Part shown: positions 7,457 through 14,797 of the stretch, one piece after another
Numbering within the stretch: the first letter of the stretch is position 1
Layout: the number at the start of each line of letters is the position of its first letter
Assembly (NCBI GenBank): GCA_900554135.1
Contig: USFU01000028.1
Coordinates: 1 to 15,021 of the forward strand
Reading direction: 5' to 3'
Length of the DNA: 15,021 nt
Source of the DNA: an uncultured Collinsella sp.
GTDB taxonomy: Bacteria > Actinomycetota > Coriobacteriia > Coriobacteriales > Coriobacteriaceae
Translations under genes and position numbers: made by a program
The notes under the pieces: model-generated
Database searches by the model: none
What the model was told of the DNA's origin: nothing
What the model saw: only the letters and a program-made list of their open reading frames with translations

Positions 7457-7489
7457 GCCCGCAGCCCCAACCAGGGCTGCGGGCCTTTT
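7457..7489 (+). terminator. intrinsic terminator between the surface protein and the membrane flavoprotein operon
   Basis: A perfect 11-bp GC-rich stem (GCCCGCAGCCC / GGGCTGCGGGC) with a 6-nt loop is followed by CTTTTC. It lies in the 100-nt gap between 7420 and 7521, and I see no convincing promoter after it. It may separate the abundant surface protein from lower-level downstream expression by partial read-through. Confidence 0.85.
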
Positions 7490-7520
7490 CTCATACTCGA
7501 CCACGGGAGACCACCCACAA

Positions 7521-9011
7521 ATGGACAACTACCAACCCAAGCACTCAAAAGTCAAGGCGCTCGGCCACGGCCTCGCCACGGCAGGCTTCATCGTGCCCTC
7601 GATCGCCGTTGGCGCAACCGTGGCCCTCGTGGTGTCCCAGTACACCCCGCTCGTGGCCAAGACGGTCGCCGCCACGCCCGCGCAGGCCGCAGGCGCCGAC
7701 CTCAAGACCGTCGACACCTCAAACGCCCAGAAGGAAACAGCAACGCCGGCAACCGAATCGCTCGACCCCTCGGCCTATGGCATGGACGCCGCAAACCTCA
7801 AGGACGGCACCTATGAAGGCACAGGTACCGGCTTTAGGGGCAGCATCACCGTGCGCGTGACCATCGCGGGCGGCAAGATCGTGGCAATCGACATAGTGTC
7901 GTCTGCGGACGACCCAGCCTACTTTGGGCGTGCCCAGGCGATCACCCAGTCGGTGATTAGCGCTCAGTCGACGTCGGTCGACACTATCTCGGGTGCCACG
8001 TATTCATCAAAAGGCCTGCTCATGGCCATCAAAAACGCACTGGTCAAGGCATCGGGCGGGCTTGCCGAGGCTGTTGCCCCCGCCCCTGCGGCCGGCGGCT
8101 CCTCCAATAAGCCCCACCACACCATCGACCCCTTCACGCCCGCCGGCGGCTACGCAGACGGCGTCTACACCGACTCCGCCTGGGGCTACAGCGAGGACAC
8201 GCCCGTCAGCGTGCGCGTGACCATCGCGAACGGCAAGATCGCCAACATAGAACTCGTGAACACGGGCGACACGCCCGAGTATTGGAGCCGCGCCTGGAAC
8301 GCGCTCCCCGGGCTCGTCATGCAAAAGCAAAGCGTCAACGTCGATACCGTAACGGGCGCCACGTATTCGAGCGAGGGCATCCTGGGCGCCATCCAGGGCT
8401 GCCTTAAGCAGGCCGCAGCCGGCACAAAGGACCCCGAGCCCACGCCTAACCCCGACCCCGCGCCCAACCCGGACCCCTCGCCCGACACGCCAGACGAGGC
8501 CCACTACGCCGACGGCGACTTTACAGGCTACGCCCTCTGCAAAAACGAGGAGGACGACGAAGCCTTCAGCCCCTACTACGTCAAGCTCACCGTCACCGTT
8601 AAGGACGACAAGGTTACCGGTATCCACGATATCGAGGGCGTGGGCGGCAAGCCCGACGAGAGCCTCTCCGACGCGCTTGATCCCTTTGACGAGGATAACG
8701 AGCCCTACCTCGACAACGCCATCAACGGCCGCACCTTCCGCGGTACCGTCTACACCGGCATCCCCGAACAGCTGCTCGCGGGCACCGAGGCTGGCAAGAT
8801 CGACGTGGTGGCGCGCGCCACCTACTCCAGCCGCGCCATCGCCAACGCCTACGCCGACGCCCTCGCGCGCTCGGCCGCGGCCTATAAGGACGCAAACGAC
8901 AGCAAGGGCGACAAGGCGGACGCTTCTGACAAGACAAACGCCCCCGATGAGCCTACGGCCAACCCGACCGCCGCAAGCGGGGTCACCGAGGAAGCTGGCG
9001 CCCATGCGTAA
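7521..9011 (+). CDS. membrane-anchored protein with three FMN-binding domains
   Basis: The start is ATG 7521, with GGGAG at 7505-7509. The in-frame GTG at 7440 is rejected because it would place the terminator inside the gene. The 496-residue product has a short cytosolic N-terminus, one membrane helix (about 20-45) and an outside region with three FMN-binding domains. Their acceptor sites are DTISGATYSS (Thr160), DTVTGATYSS (Thr281) and DVVARATYSS (Thr434). A Pro/Asp-rich linker (PNPDPAPNPDPSPD) at about 325-345 separates domains 2 and 3. The tail after 455 is polar and disordered-looking. Domains 1 and 2 are recent duplicates; domain 3 is a longer subtype that matches the surface protein's domain. 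The ApbE encoded downstream would attach FMN by phosphodiester bonds. Likely role: an extracytoplasmic electron relay, comparable in chemistry to RnfG/NqrC. It overlaps the next gene by 8 nt. Confidence 0.88.
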   Translation: MDNYQPKHSKVKALGHGLATAGFIVPSIAVGATVALVVSQYTPLVAKTVAATPAQAAGADLKTVDTSNAQKETATPATESLDPSAYGMDAANLKDGTYEGTGTGFRGSITVRVTIAGGKIVAIDIVSSADDPAYFGRAQAITQSVISAQSTSVDTISGATYSSKGLLMAIKNALVKASGGLAEAVAPAPAAGGSSNKPHHTIDPFTPAGGYADGVYTDSAWGYSEDTPVSVRVTIANGKIANIELVNTGDTPEYWSRAWNALPGLVMQKQSVNVDTVTGATYSSEGILGAIQGCLKQAAAGTKDPEPTPNPDPAPNPDPSPDTPDEAHYADGDFTGYALCKNEEDDEAFSPYYVKLTVTVKDDKVTGIHDIEGVGGKPDESLSDALDPFDEDNEPYLDNAINGRTFRGTVYTGIPEQLLAGTEAGKIDVVARATYSSRAIANAYADALARSAAAYKDANDSKGDKADASDKTNAPDEPTANPTAASGVTEEAGAHA

Positions 9012-9477
9012 CCCGTTTGCCCTCCTTGGGCGCCACCTCTGGCGCAACCGCAATTTCTATCTCAAAGTCGTCAACGCCGCGGCCGTCGTCGCCATCGTGG
9101 CGGGCTACAGCAGCTGGGCCGCCCAGGCGGCAGAGGCCGACGCCCGCACCCAGGCGGAGGCTGTCCAGGCCGAGCGCTCGCAGACGCGCGGGGCCTATGC
9201 CACCGACGGCACCTTCGAGGGCAGCGCCCAGGGCTACGGCGGCACTGTCACCTGCCGCGTGACCATCGAGAACGGATACATCGAGAGCGTCGAGGTCACG
9301 GACCACGCCGGCGAGACCCCCGCCTACTTTGCGCAGGCCGAGGGCCTCACGCAGACCATCTGCGATGCCCAGGGAACCAACGTTGACACCGTCTCGGGTG
9401 CCACGTTCTCGAGTGCCGGCATCCTAAACGCCGTCAACGCGGCGCTTGAGCAGAGCAATGCGGGAGGTGCGCAGTAA
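9004..9477 (+). CDS. small membrane-anchored FMN-binding protein
   Basis: The product is 157 residues from the ATG at 9004, which overlaps the previous stop (ATGCGTAA). GAGGAAGC lies upstream. Residues 1-18 are basic (RNPFALLGRHLWRNRN), 19-40 form a membrane helix, and 41-62 form an Ala/Glu/Gln-rich, possibly coiled linker. The rest is one FMN-binding domain (about 68-150) with the canonical acceptor site DTVSGATFSS (Asp128, Thr134). Its body (CRVTIENGYIESVEVTDHAGETPAYFAQA) closely parallels domains 1 and 2 of the preceding protein, so the three share an ancestor. One domain near the membrane surface suits the step between the Fe-S protein encoded next and the three-domain protein. The longer reading frame starting at 8677 is a shadow of the upstream gene. 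Confidence 0.88.
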   Translation: MRNPFALLGRHLWRNRNFYLKVVNAAAVVAIVAGYSSWAAQAAEADARTQAEAVQAERSQTRGAYATDGTFEGSAQGYGGTVTCRVTIENGYIESVEVTDHAGETPAYFAQAEGLTQTICDAQGTNVDTVSGATFSSAGILNAVNAALEQSNAGGAQ

Positions 9478-10514
9478 TGGCCAGGACTGCATCCACCAAG
9501 ACCCGCGGCGCAAAACGCCCCGCGGGAACCCTTGAGAGCCTGCGCAACGGCGCAAACGTCATCGCGCACCCCAAGAACAAGATGCAGGAGCGCCTGCGCC
9601 GACAGTACCTCCATCGCGGCGTGCGCTGGTGCGTACAGCTCGGCTTTCTCATCTGCTTCCCGGCCGCCTGGAACGCCGCCTTCAACGGCGTCAAGTACAT
9701 CTTCACGCAGCTCGGGAGCCATGCACCCATCGAGCTCACCGGCTTTTTATCCCTGCTTTTGGCCCTCTTGGCCTTCACCTGCGTGTTCGGCCGTTTCTTC
9801 TGCGGCTTTGCCTGCGCCTTCGGTACGCTCGGCGATATCGTCTACGCGCTTGCAACCCCGCTGCGCCGGGCGCTCCGCCTTGAGGGCAAGGGCGCGCATC
9901 GGCTCCCTGCGGGCGTGCAGCACGCGCTCCAGCTCGTCAAGTACGCCGTCCTCGCGGGCATCTGCGCCCTCTGCATGATGGGCATCTGGCCCCAGGTCTC
10001 GGGCGCGAGCCCCTGGGTCGCCTTCGCCGGCATCACCGCGCGCTCGCTCGAGGGCATCGCGCCCACGGCCTTTGCCGCACTTGGAGCGGTCATGGTTGGG
10101 ATGGCCCTTGTCGAGCGTTTCTTCTGCCAGTTCCTCTGCCCCTTCGGCGCCATATTCTCGCTGCTGCCGGTGTTGCCGATCTCGCTTTTCAACCGCCGCC
10201 GCGAAAGCTGTGCGCGCGGTTGTAACCGCTGCCAGGACAGCTGCCCGGTACGCATCCACCCCGAGCGCGCCGACCTGCGATCGGGCGAGTGCATCGCCTG
10301 CGGGCGCTGCGCCGATGGCTGCCCCATGGCCAACGTGACGCTCGCCCGGCTCGACGGCTTTAAGCGCGATCAGGCAACCGACGATGCCAGCGAGCTCGCG
10401 CAGGGCAACACCCGCAAGCGCCCGCCCGCAGGGCCCGCCATTCGCGGGACCGAGGTTGCGCTCACGCTCGTCAAGGCTGCCATCCTCGCCGCGCTCTGCC
10501 ACCTGCTCATGTAG
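9477..10514 (+). CDS. polytopic 4Fe-4S membrane protein of the NapH/NosR type
   Basis: The 345-residue protein has about six hydrophobic segments (near 50-70, 85-106, 110-128, 148-170, 184-210 and 324-344). It carries two membrane-proximal Cys pairs typical of NapH/NosR/PceC-like proteins: CGFACAFG (Cys109, Cys113) and CQFLCPFG (Cys217, Cys221). Two 4Fe-4S motifs follow: Cys245/249/252/256, with a CxxxCxxCxxxCP spacing, and Cys272/275/278/282, with the usual CxxCxxCxxxCP. The first Cys pair lacks the usual Pro (Ala114). The start ATG overlaps the previous stop by one base, and GGGAGGTG lies upstream. Relatives pass electrons between menaquinol and periplasmic redox partners; here the flanking flavoproteins are the obvious partners. 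The electron source and direction of flow are inferred. Confidence 0.85.
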   Translation: MARTASTKTRGAKRPAGTLESLRNGANVIAHPKNKMQERLRRQYLHRGVRWCVQLGFLICFPAAWNAAFNGVKYIFTQLGSHAPIELTGFLSLLLALLAFTCVFGRFFCGFACAFGTLGDIVYALATPLRRALRLEGKGAHRLPAGVQHALQLVKYAVLAGICALCMMGIWPQVSGASPWVAFAGITARSLEGIAPTAFAALGAVMVGMALVERFFCQFLCPFGAIFSLLPVLPISLFNRRRESCARGCNRCQDSCPVRIHPERADLRSGECIACGRCADGCPMANVTLARLDGFKRDQATDDASELAQGNTRKRPPAGPAIRGTEVALTLVKAAILAALCHLLM

Positions 10515-10603
10515 GGCACGCGCACCCGCAGCCCGACGCCCCGTCAGCACCGAGTCGTGCAGGCGCAGGCTCATCCGTAACGCCACCGACCAGAAAGCTC
10601 GCC

Positions 10604-11677
10604 ATGATCCAGACCCCCCACACTATCGACCGCCGCACGTTTATCGCCCTCGCAGGCGGGGCCCTCGTCTCTTGCGCCGGTGCACTTACCGGCTGCTCGG
10701 GCACGCAGGGCGACTCGGGCTCTGTAACCGCGTCCAAAGCGGGTTCCGCGGGCTCCGACAGCTCGCCCAAGGTGCAGAGCACGATGCTCTTTGTCTTCGA
10801 CACTGTCGTGAATATCAGCGCCCAGTGCAGCAAAAAGGTCATGGACGAGGTCGCCGACCGCTGCACCTACTTTGAGAACAAGTTCTCGCGCACCGTGGAG
10901 GGCTCGGATATCTGGAACATCAACAATGCAGGCGGCAAGCCCGTGGAAGTCGCGTACGAGACCGCCGAGGTCATCGAGGCAGCCATCCGCTATGCCGAGG
11001 AGTCCGACGGGCTCTTTGACATCACCATCGGCGCCGTCTCGAGCCTCTGGGATTTTGACAACGAGGTCAAGCCCGCAGATGAGGACATCCAGGCGGCACT
11101 CCCCCATGTGGACTATCGCACCATCTCGGTCGACGGCACCACCGTCACCCTCGCCGACCCCCAGGCCAAGCTCGACTTGGGCGGCATCGCCAAGGGCTAC
11201 ATCACCGACGACCTCGTGGCGCTCTTTAAGAAGCACGGCGTCGGAAATGCCTCCATCAGCCTGGGCGGCAACGTCTACGTGATGGGCAAGAGCTTTGACG
11301 GCGACGCCTGGAACGTGGGCGTGCAAGACCCCAACGGCGCGCAGGACGACGTGCTCGCCACCGTCAAGACGCGCAACCGCTCCCTTGTGACGAGCGGCCT
11401 CTATGAGCGCGGCTTTGAGCAGGACGGCACGTTCTACTACCACATCCTCGACCCCAAAACGGGCTACCCCGCCGCCACCGACCTCAAGAGCGCCTCGATT
11501 ATGACCAAGAAATCCGTGCTTGGGGACGCCTACTCTACCACCCTGTTTTTGCTCGGCCACGACCGCGCCATGGAGCTCATCGAAAGCGATGAGCGCTTTG
11601 AAGGCGGCGTTTTAGTCGATATGGACGATCGCGCCACCAAGAGCGACGGCTCGACGTTCAAGATCTTGCAGGACTAG
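10604..11677 (+). CDS. apbE: ApbE FAD:protein FMN transferase, Tat-type lipoprotein
   Basis: ApbE moves FMN from FAD onto a Ser/Thr of FMN-binding domains outside the cytoplasm, with Mg2+. The 357-residue product begins with a twin-arginine-like signal (Arg10-Arg11, RRTFIALAGG) ending in a lipobox LTGC (Cys31), so it should be exported and lipid-anchored. Family motifs are DTVVNIS (about 66-72), FSRTVEGSDIWNIN (94-107), LDLGGIAKGYI (190-200), SLGGNVYVMG (219-228), HILDPKTGYP (260-269) and the metal-binding GDAYSTT with Asp298 and Thr302. Length is normal. The ribosome binding site is poor (GAAAG), and an 89-nt gap without clear signals separates it from the Fe-S gene. Its substrates are evidently the five FMN domains encoded upstream. 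Confidence 0.95.
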   Translation: MIQTPHTIDRRTFIALAGGALVSCAGALTGCSGTQGDSGSVTASKAGSAGSDSSPKVQSTMLFVFDTVVNISAQCSKKVMDEVADRCTYFENKFSRTVEGSDIWNINNAGGKPVEVAYETAEVIEAAIRYAEESDGLFDITIGAVSSLWDFDNEVKPADEDIQAALPHVDYRTISVDGTTVTLADPQAKLDLGGIAKGYITDDLVALFKKHGVGNASISLGGNVYVMGKSFDGDAWNVGVQDPNGAQDDVLATVKTRNRSLVTSGLYERGFEQDGTFYYHILDPKTGYPAATDLKSASIMTKKSVLGDAYSTTLFLLGHDRAMELIESDERFEGGVLVDMDDRATKSDGSTFKILQD

Positions 11678-11682
11678 GAGCC

Positions 11683-12099
11683 ATGATGGTCAAGCGCAAA
11701 GGTGCGCGCGATGGGCGCGACAACAAAAGACTCAACCTCATCCTGGTTTTGGCGATAGCGGCCGTCGCATGCGCCGGCTTAGCCGCCACGCGTCTGATGG
11801 GAGCAAACACGAACGCCGACACGGCCACAGTCGTCATCCGCGATGGAGAGCAAAACGTCTACGAGCTTCCTCTGAACCAGAACACGACCAAGACCGTTAC
11901 AACCGACTTGGGAACCAACCTCATCGAAATCAAAGATGGACGCGTGCACGTCGAGAAGGCAGACTGTCCCAACCAGGATTGCGTGCACCAGGGCTGGATT
12001 GACGCTGCCGGGCAGCAAATTGTCTGCCTTCCGCACAAACTCACCGTCGATATCGTCGACGAGAGCGCCAAGACCACCTACGACGTAGTGGGGCGCTAA
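11683..12099 (+). CDS. NusG domain II-containing membrane protein
   Basis: The product is 138 residues from ATG 11683. AGGAG at 11676-11680 is only 2 nt from that codon and 5 nt from the next ATG (11686), so a 137-residue product is more likely. A basic N-terminus precedes one membrane helix (about 18-36). The outer domain is a NusG II-type beta barrel whose signature Cys residues are in CPNQDC (Cys95, Cys100) and IVCLPHKL (Cys115). Such small proteins occur next to ApbE and Gx-transporter genes in Gram-positive redox loci. Their function is not established; the Cys pair could form a disulfide or bind a cofactor. It sits 5 nt after apbE and 3 nt before the ECF gene. Confidence 0.8.
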   Translation: MMVKRKGARDGRDNKRLNLILVLAIAAVACAGLAATRLMGANTNADTATVVIRDGEQNVYELPLNQNTTKTVTTDLGTNLIEIKDGRVHVEKADCPNQDCVHQGWIDAAGQQIVCLPHKLTVDIVDESAKTTYDVVGR

Positions 12100-12102
12100 T
12101 CC

Positions 12103-13260
12103 GTGGAGATGGTCGATATCGAGCACGCTCGCCGCCTGGCGCGCGTTTCACTGTTGTGCGCCTGCGCATTGGTACTGTCCTATCTGGAGACCATGATTCC
12201 GCTGCCCGTCGCGGTGCCCGGCATTAAACTGGGCCTTGCCAACGTGGCCGTAGTCGTCGCGCTCTATACACTCGATGTCAAAAGCGCCGCCGCCGTTGCG
12301 CTCGTCAAGGTCTTTGCATCGGGCTTTTTGTTTGGCTCGCCCATGATGCTCGCCTATAGCCTGGGCGGCACGGCCCTCGCCTTTATCGGCATGGTCGCCC
12401 TTGCCGCCGTGCCGGGTGTTGGCTTGGCGCCCGTGAGTATGCTTGCCGCCGTACTGCACAATGTAGGCCAGCTAGGCGTTGCCGCCATGGCGCTGCAGAC
12501 CCCGGCAGTCTTTATCAACCTGAGCGTTCTGGGCGTTGCCGCCTGCGTCACTGGCGGCATTACGGGCGCGGTGGCAGAAGGTGCGCTCGCCGGTATTGAG
12601 CAAACCGATGACACACGTCCCTCCGTCGATTGCGCTGCACTTGCCGCCAATATCGTAGCAGGAGAGCGCATCGCCTTTGTCGGCACCAACGGCAGTGGCA
12701 AAAGCACCTGTGCACTCGAGCTTGCGGGGCTGCTCAAAGATGCAAACGGGCCCGCTATGCGCGTGCAGGGCACCGTAGGCCTTGCTTTTCAGGATCCCGA
12801 TAACCAGATCGTCGCTCCAGTCGTGCGAGACGACATCGCCTTTGGACTCGAAAACCGCGGTGTCCCCCGCGACGAAATGCGTTCAGAAGTCTTGCAGGCA
12901 CTCAACGAGCTTGGCATTGTCGAGCTTGAGCAACGCGATGTCGCCACGCTCTCGGGCGGCCAAAAACAACGCGTGGCGGCGTCGGGATTGGTTGCGCTCA
13001 CCCCTTCGCTCATGATTTTTGACGAGACGACCGCCATGCTCGACGAGACCGCCCGCGAGGCCGTCAATGATCTCATCGATCATCTTTGCCAGCGCGATGT
13101 TGCCGTGATCCAGATCACGCAGTTGCTCGACGAGGTCGCACGCGCCGACCGAGTCGCCGTCTTCGAGGCGGGCGCCATCGCATACCTGGGTACCGTGCAA
13201 GATCTTGCCGACCAGCGCGATCTGCTCATTCGATGCGGCCTGGAGGAACTGTGTCGTTAA
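12103..13260 (+). CDS. fusion of a Gx-transporter/ECF S-like membrane domain with an EcfA-type ATPase
   Basis: Residues 1-165 are hydrophobic (five to six helices) and match the Gx_transp family (heptaprenyl diphosphate synthase component I-like; see PLPVAVPGIKLGLANV at 33-48), thought to be ECF-type substrate-binding subunits. Residues 172-385 are an ABC ATPase of the ECF type. It has Walker A GTNGSGKST (194-202), Q-loop Gln230 in FQDPDNQ, signature LSGGQ (283-287) and Walker B LMIFDE (303-308). The H-loop is altered: ITQ (Gln340) where ITH is expected. The usual N-terminal strand with the A-loop aromatic seems to be missing, replaced by a short linker (EQTDDTRPSVD). The start may be GTG 12103 or ATG 12109. 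It is encoded 3 nt after the NusG II gene and overlaps the A-T fusion by 10 nt. Substrate unknown; flavin is plausible from context. Confidence 0.82.
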   Translation: MEMVDIEHARRLARVSLLCACALVLSYLETMIPLPVAVPGIKLGLANVAVVVALYTLDVKSAAAVALVKVFASGFLFGSPMMLAYSLGGTALAFIGMVALAAVPGVGLAPVSMLAAVLHNVGQLGVAAMALQTPAVFINLSVLGVAACVTGGITGAVAEGALAGIEQTDDTRPSVDCAALAANIVAGERIAFVGTNGSGKSTCALELAGLLKDANGPAMRVQGTVGLAFQDPDNQIVAPVVRDDIAFGLENRGVPRDEMRSEVLQALNELGIVELEQRDVATLSGGQKQRVAASGLVALTPSLMIFDETTAMLDETAREAVNDLIDHLCQRDVAVIQITQLLDEVARADRVAVFEAGAIAYLGTVQDLADQRDLLIRCGLEELCR

Positions 13261-14789
13261 CCTGCTCAAACATAACCGTCCGCTATCCCGAAGCAGACGC
13301 CTGTACCCTATCTCGTGTTTCGTTGGAAATTAGGCCCGGCAGCGTGATCGGTATCGCAGGCACCTCTGGCTCCGGCAAGTCAACGCTGCTGCGTGTCCTT
13401 GCCGGAGTGCTTGCCGTGCAGGCGGGGTCTGTCGTGGCGGACGGCACCGCGCTTGGCACACACCCCACGGCGGATGAACTTCGTACGTACCGCAAAACCG
13501 TGGCACTCGTGCAGCAACGCCCTGAGCAGCAGTTTTTTGCCGCGACGGTCTTTGACGAGGTGGCGTTTGGCCCCCGCAATCTTGGACTGGACGAAGCCGA
13601 GGTCAAGCGACGCGTTGGCACATCGCTCGCCAGCGTCGGGTTTGATCTCGCCGCTATCGGCGACACAAGCCCCTTTGCCCATTCTGGCGGAGAGCAGCGC
13701 CGTATCGCCGTTGCCGATATGCTCGCGCTCGAGACACCGTATTTGCTGCTCGACGAGCCAACCGCAGGACTCGACCCCCATGCCCACCAGATGCTGCTTG
13801 AGTGTTTGACCCAACTCGCACGCCACGGCCGCGGCATTGTTATCGCCACGCACGATCCGCGTGTGCTGAGCATCTGCGACAAGGCCTTTCGACTGCAGGA
13901 CGGCTTGTTGCTGCCGCAACGTTCAGGGGGCGTCCAGACGGCAGCCGTTGGCGCGGCGGCCACGCATCCCGCGGAAACCGGACATACCCCGTTGGCGTCC
14001 AAGGCGGTCTCGTTTGGCATCTTTTGTCCGGGGTCAAGCCTCGTTCACCTGCTGCACCCCGCCACCAAGCTTGTATTCTGTTTGCTCTTTATGATTGCCG
14101 GCTTTATCGCCCAGCAGCCCGGCGCCCTTACCGCCGTCGCGCTCACCGCCCTTGCCTCACTCGTCGCAAGCGACAGCTCGGTGCGCCAGGCGCTTCGTGC
14201 CCTCAAGCCATTTCGCTGGCTTATGGGGTTTGTCCTGGTCTTCAACGCACTCTTTACGGCATCGGGGGCTCTGCTGCTACAGGCGGGACCCGTGCAGATC
14301 ACCTCGGGAGGCCTGCTCTTTGGCGCGCTCTGCGTGCTGCGTTTTGCCCTCATTATGCTGGGGACATCGACACTCATGGCAACCACCTCCCCCACCGCAC
14401 TCGCCGATGGCGCTGCAGCACTCCTGAGACCCCTCGCCCGCCTGGGCCTGCGCGCCGACGATGCCACCATCGCTATCCAGCTCACACTTCGTTTTGTCCC
14501 CGTGCTTATCGAAGAGTTCAATCGTATCAAGGCCGCTCAGGAAGCACGCTTGGCGCGCTTTGACAGTCCCTCGCCTCTGCAGCGTGCACGTGCTTTTATC
14601 CCCGTCATCACGCCTTTGTTTAGCAGCGCGCTGCGGCGCTCTGATACGCTCGCACTCGCCATGGTCAACCGCGAATACGGAGCACACCCGGCTGTCAGCA
14701 GAACCTGCCTGCGCAGCTATCGCTTTGACCGGGCAGACCTTGCTGTTCTGGCGCTCGGATGCTGCATCGTTGCGATTGCGCTGCTCTAG
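13251..14789 (+). CDS. EcfA-EcfT fusion protein of an energy-coupling factor transporter
   Basis: The start is GTG 13251 with GGAGG at 13242-13246, 4 nt upstream, overlapping the previous gene by 10 nt; 512 residues. Residues 1-225 form an ABC ATPase: A-loop-type Tyr12 in RYP, Walker A GTSGSGKST (37-45), Gln88/89 then RPEQQFF, signature HSGGE (144-148, His replacing the usual Leu), Walker B YLLLDEP (164-170) and switch His201 in ATHD. Residues 255-512 form an EcfT-like membrane domain with helices near 272-305, 320-345, 355-380 and 494-512. Its cytoplasmic coupling region contains AAQEARLARF (428-437) and LALAMVNREYG (467-477), which match the Ala-Arg motifs of T subunits. With the preceding protein it supplies S, A, A' and T in two chains, a full ECF transporter. 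Confidence 0.87.
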   Translation: MSLTCSNITVRYPEADACTLSRVSLEIRPGSVIGIAGTSGSGKSTLLRVLAGVLAVQAGSVVADGTALGTHPTADELRTYRKTVALVQQRPEQQFFAATVFDEVAFGPRNLGLDEAEVKRRVGTSLASVGFDLAAIGDTSPFAHSGGEQRRIAVADMLALETPYLLLDEPTAGLDPHAHQMLLECLTQLARHGRGIVIATHDPRVLSICDKAFRLQDGLLLPQRSGGVQTAAVGAAATHPAETGHTPLASKAVSFGIFCPGSSLVHLLHPATKLVFCLLFMIAGFIAQQPGALTAVALTALASLVASDSSVRQALRALKPFRWLMGFVLVFNALFTASGALLLQAGPVQITSGGLLFGALCVLRFALIMLGTSTLMATTSPTALADGAAALLRPLARLGLRADDATIAIQLTLRFVPVLIEEFNRIKAAQEARLARFDSPSPLQRARAFIPVITPLFSSALRRSDTLALAMVNREYGAHPAVSRTCLRSYRFDRADLAVLALGCCIVAIALL

Positions 14790-14797
14790 GGCTCGGC

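Noticed and set aside
7440..7520. Earlier in-frame GTG start for the three-FMN-domain protein
   Set aside because: It would put the 7457-7489 terminator hairpin inside the coding region, and the membrane helix would no longer be close to the N-terminus; ATG 7521 has a Shine-Dalgarno sequence.
13086..13250. Earlier start giving a 567-residue ECF A-T protein
   Set aside because: This region is the coding sequence of the upstream S-A fusion in another frame; GTG 13251 has GGAGG 4 nt upstream and begins exactly at the ABC domain.
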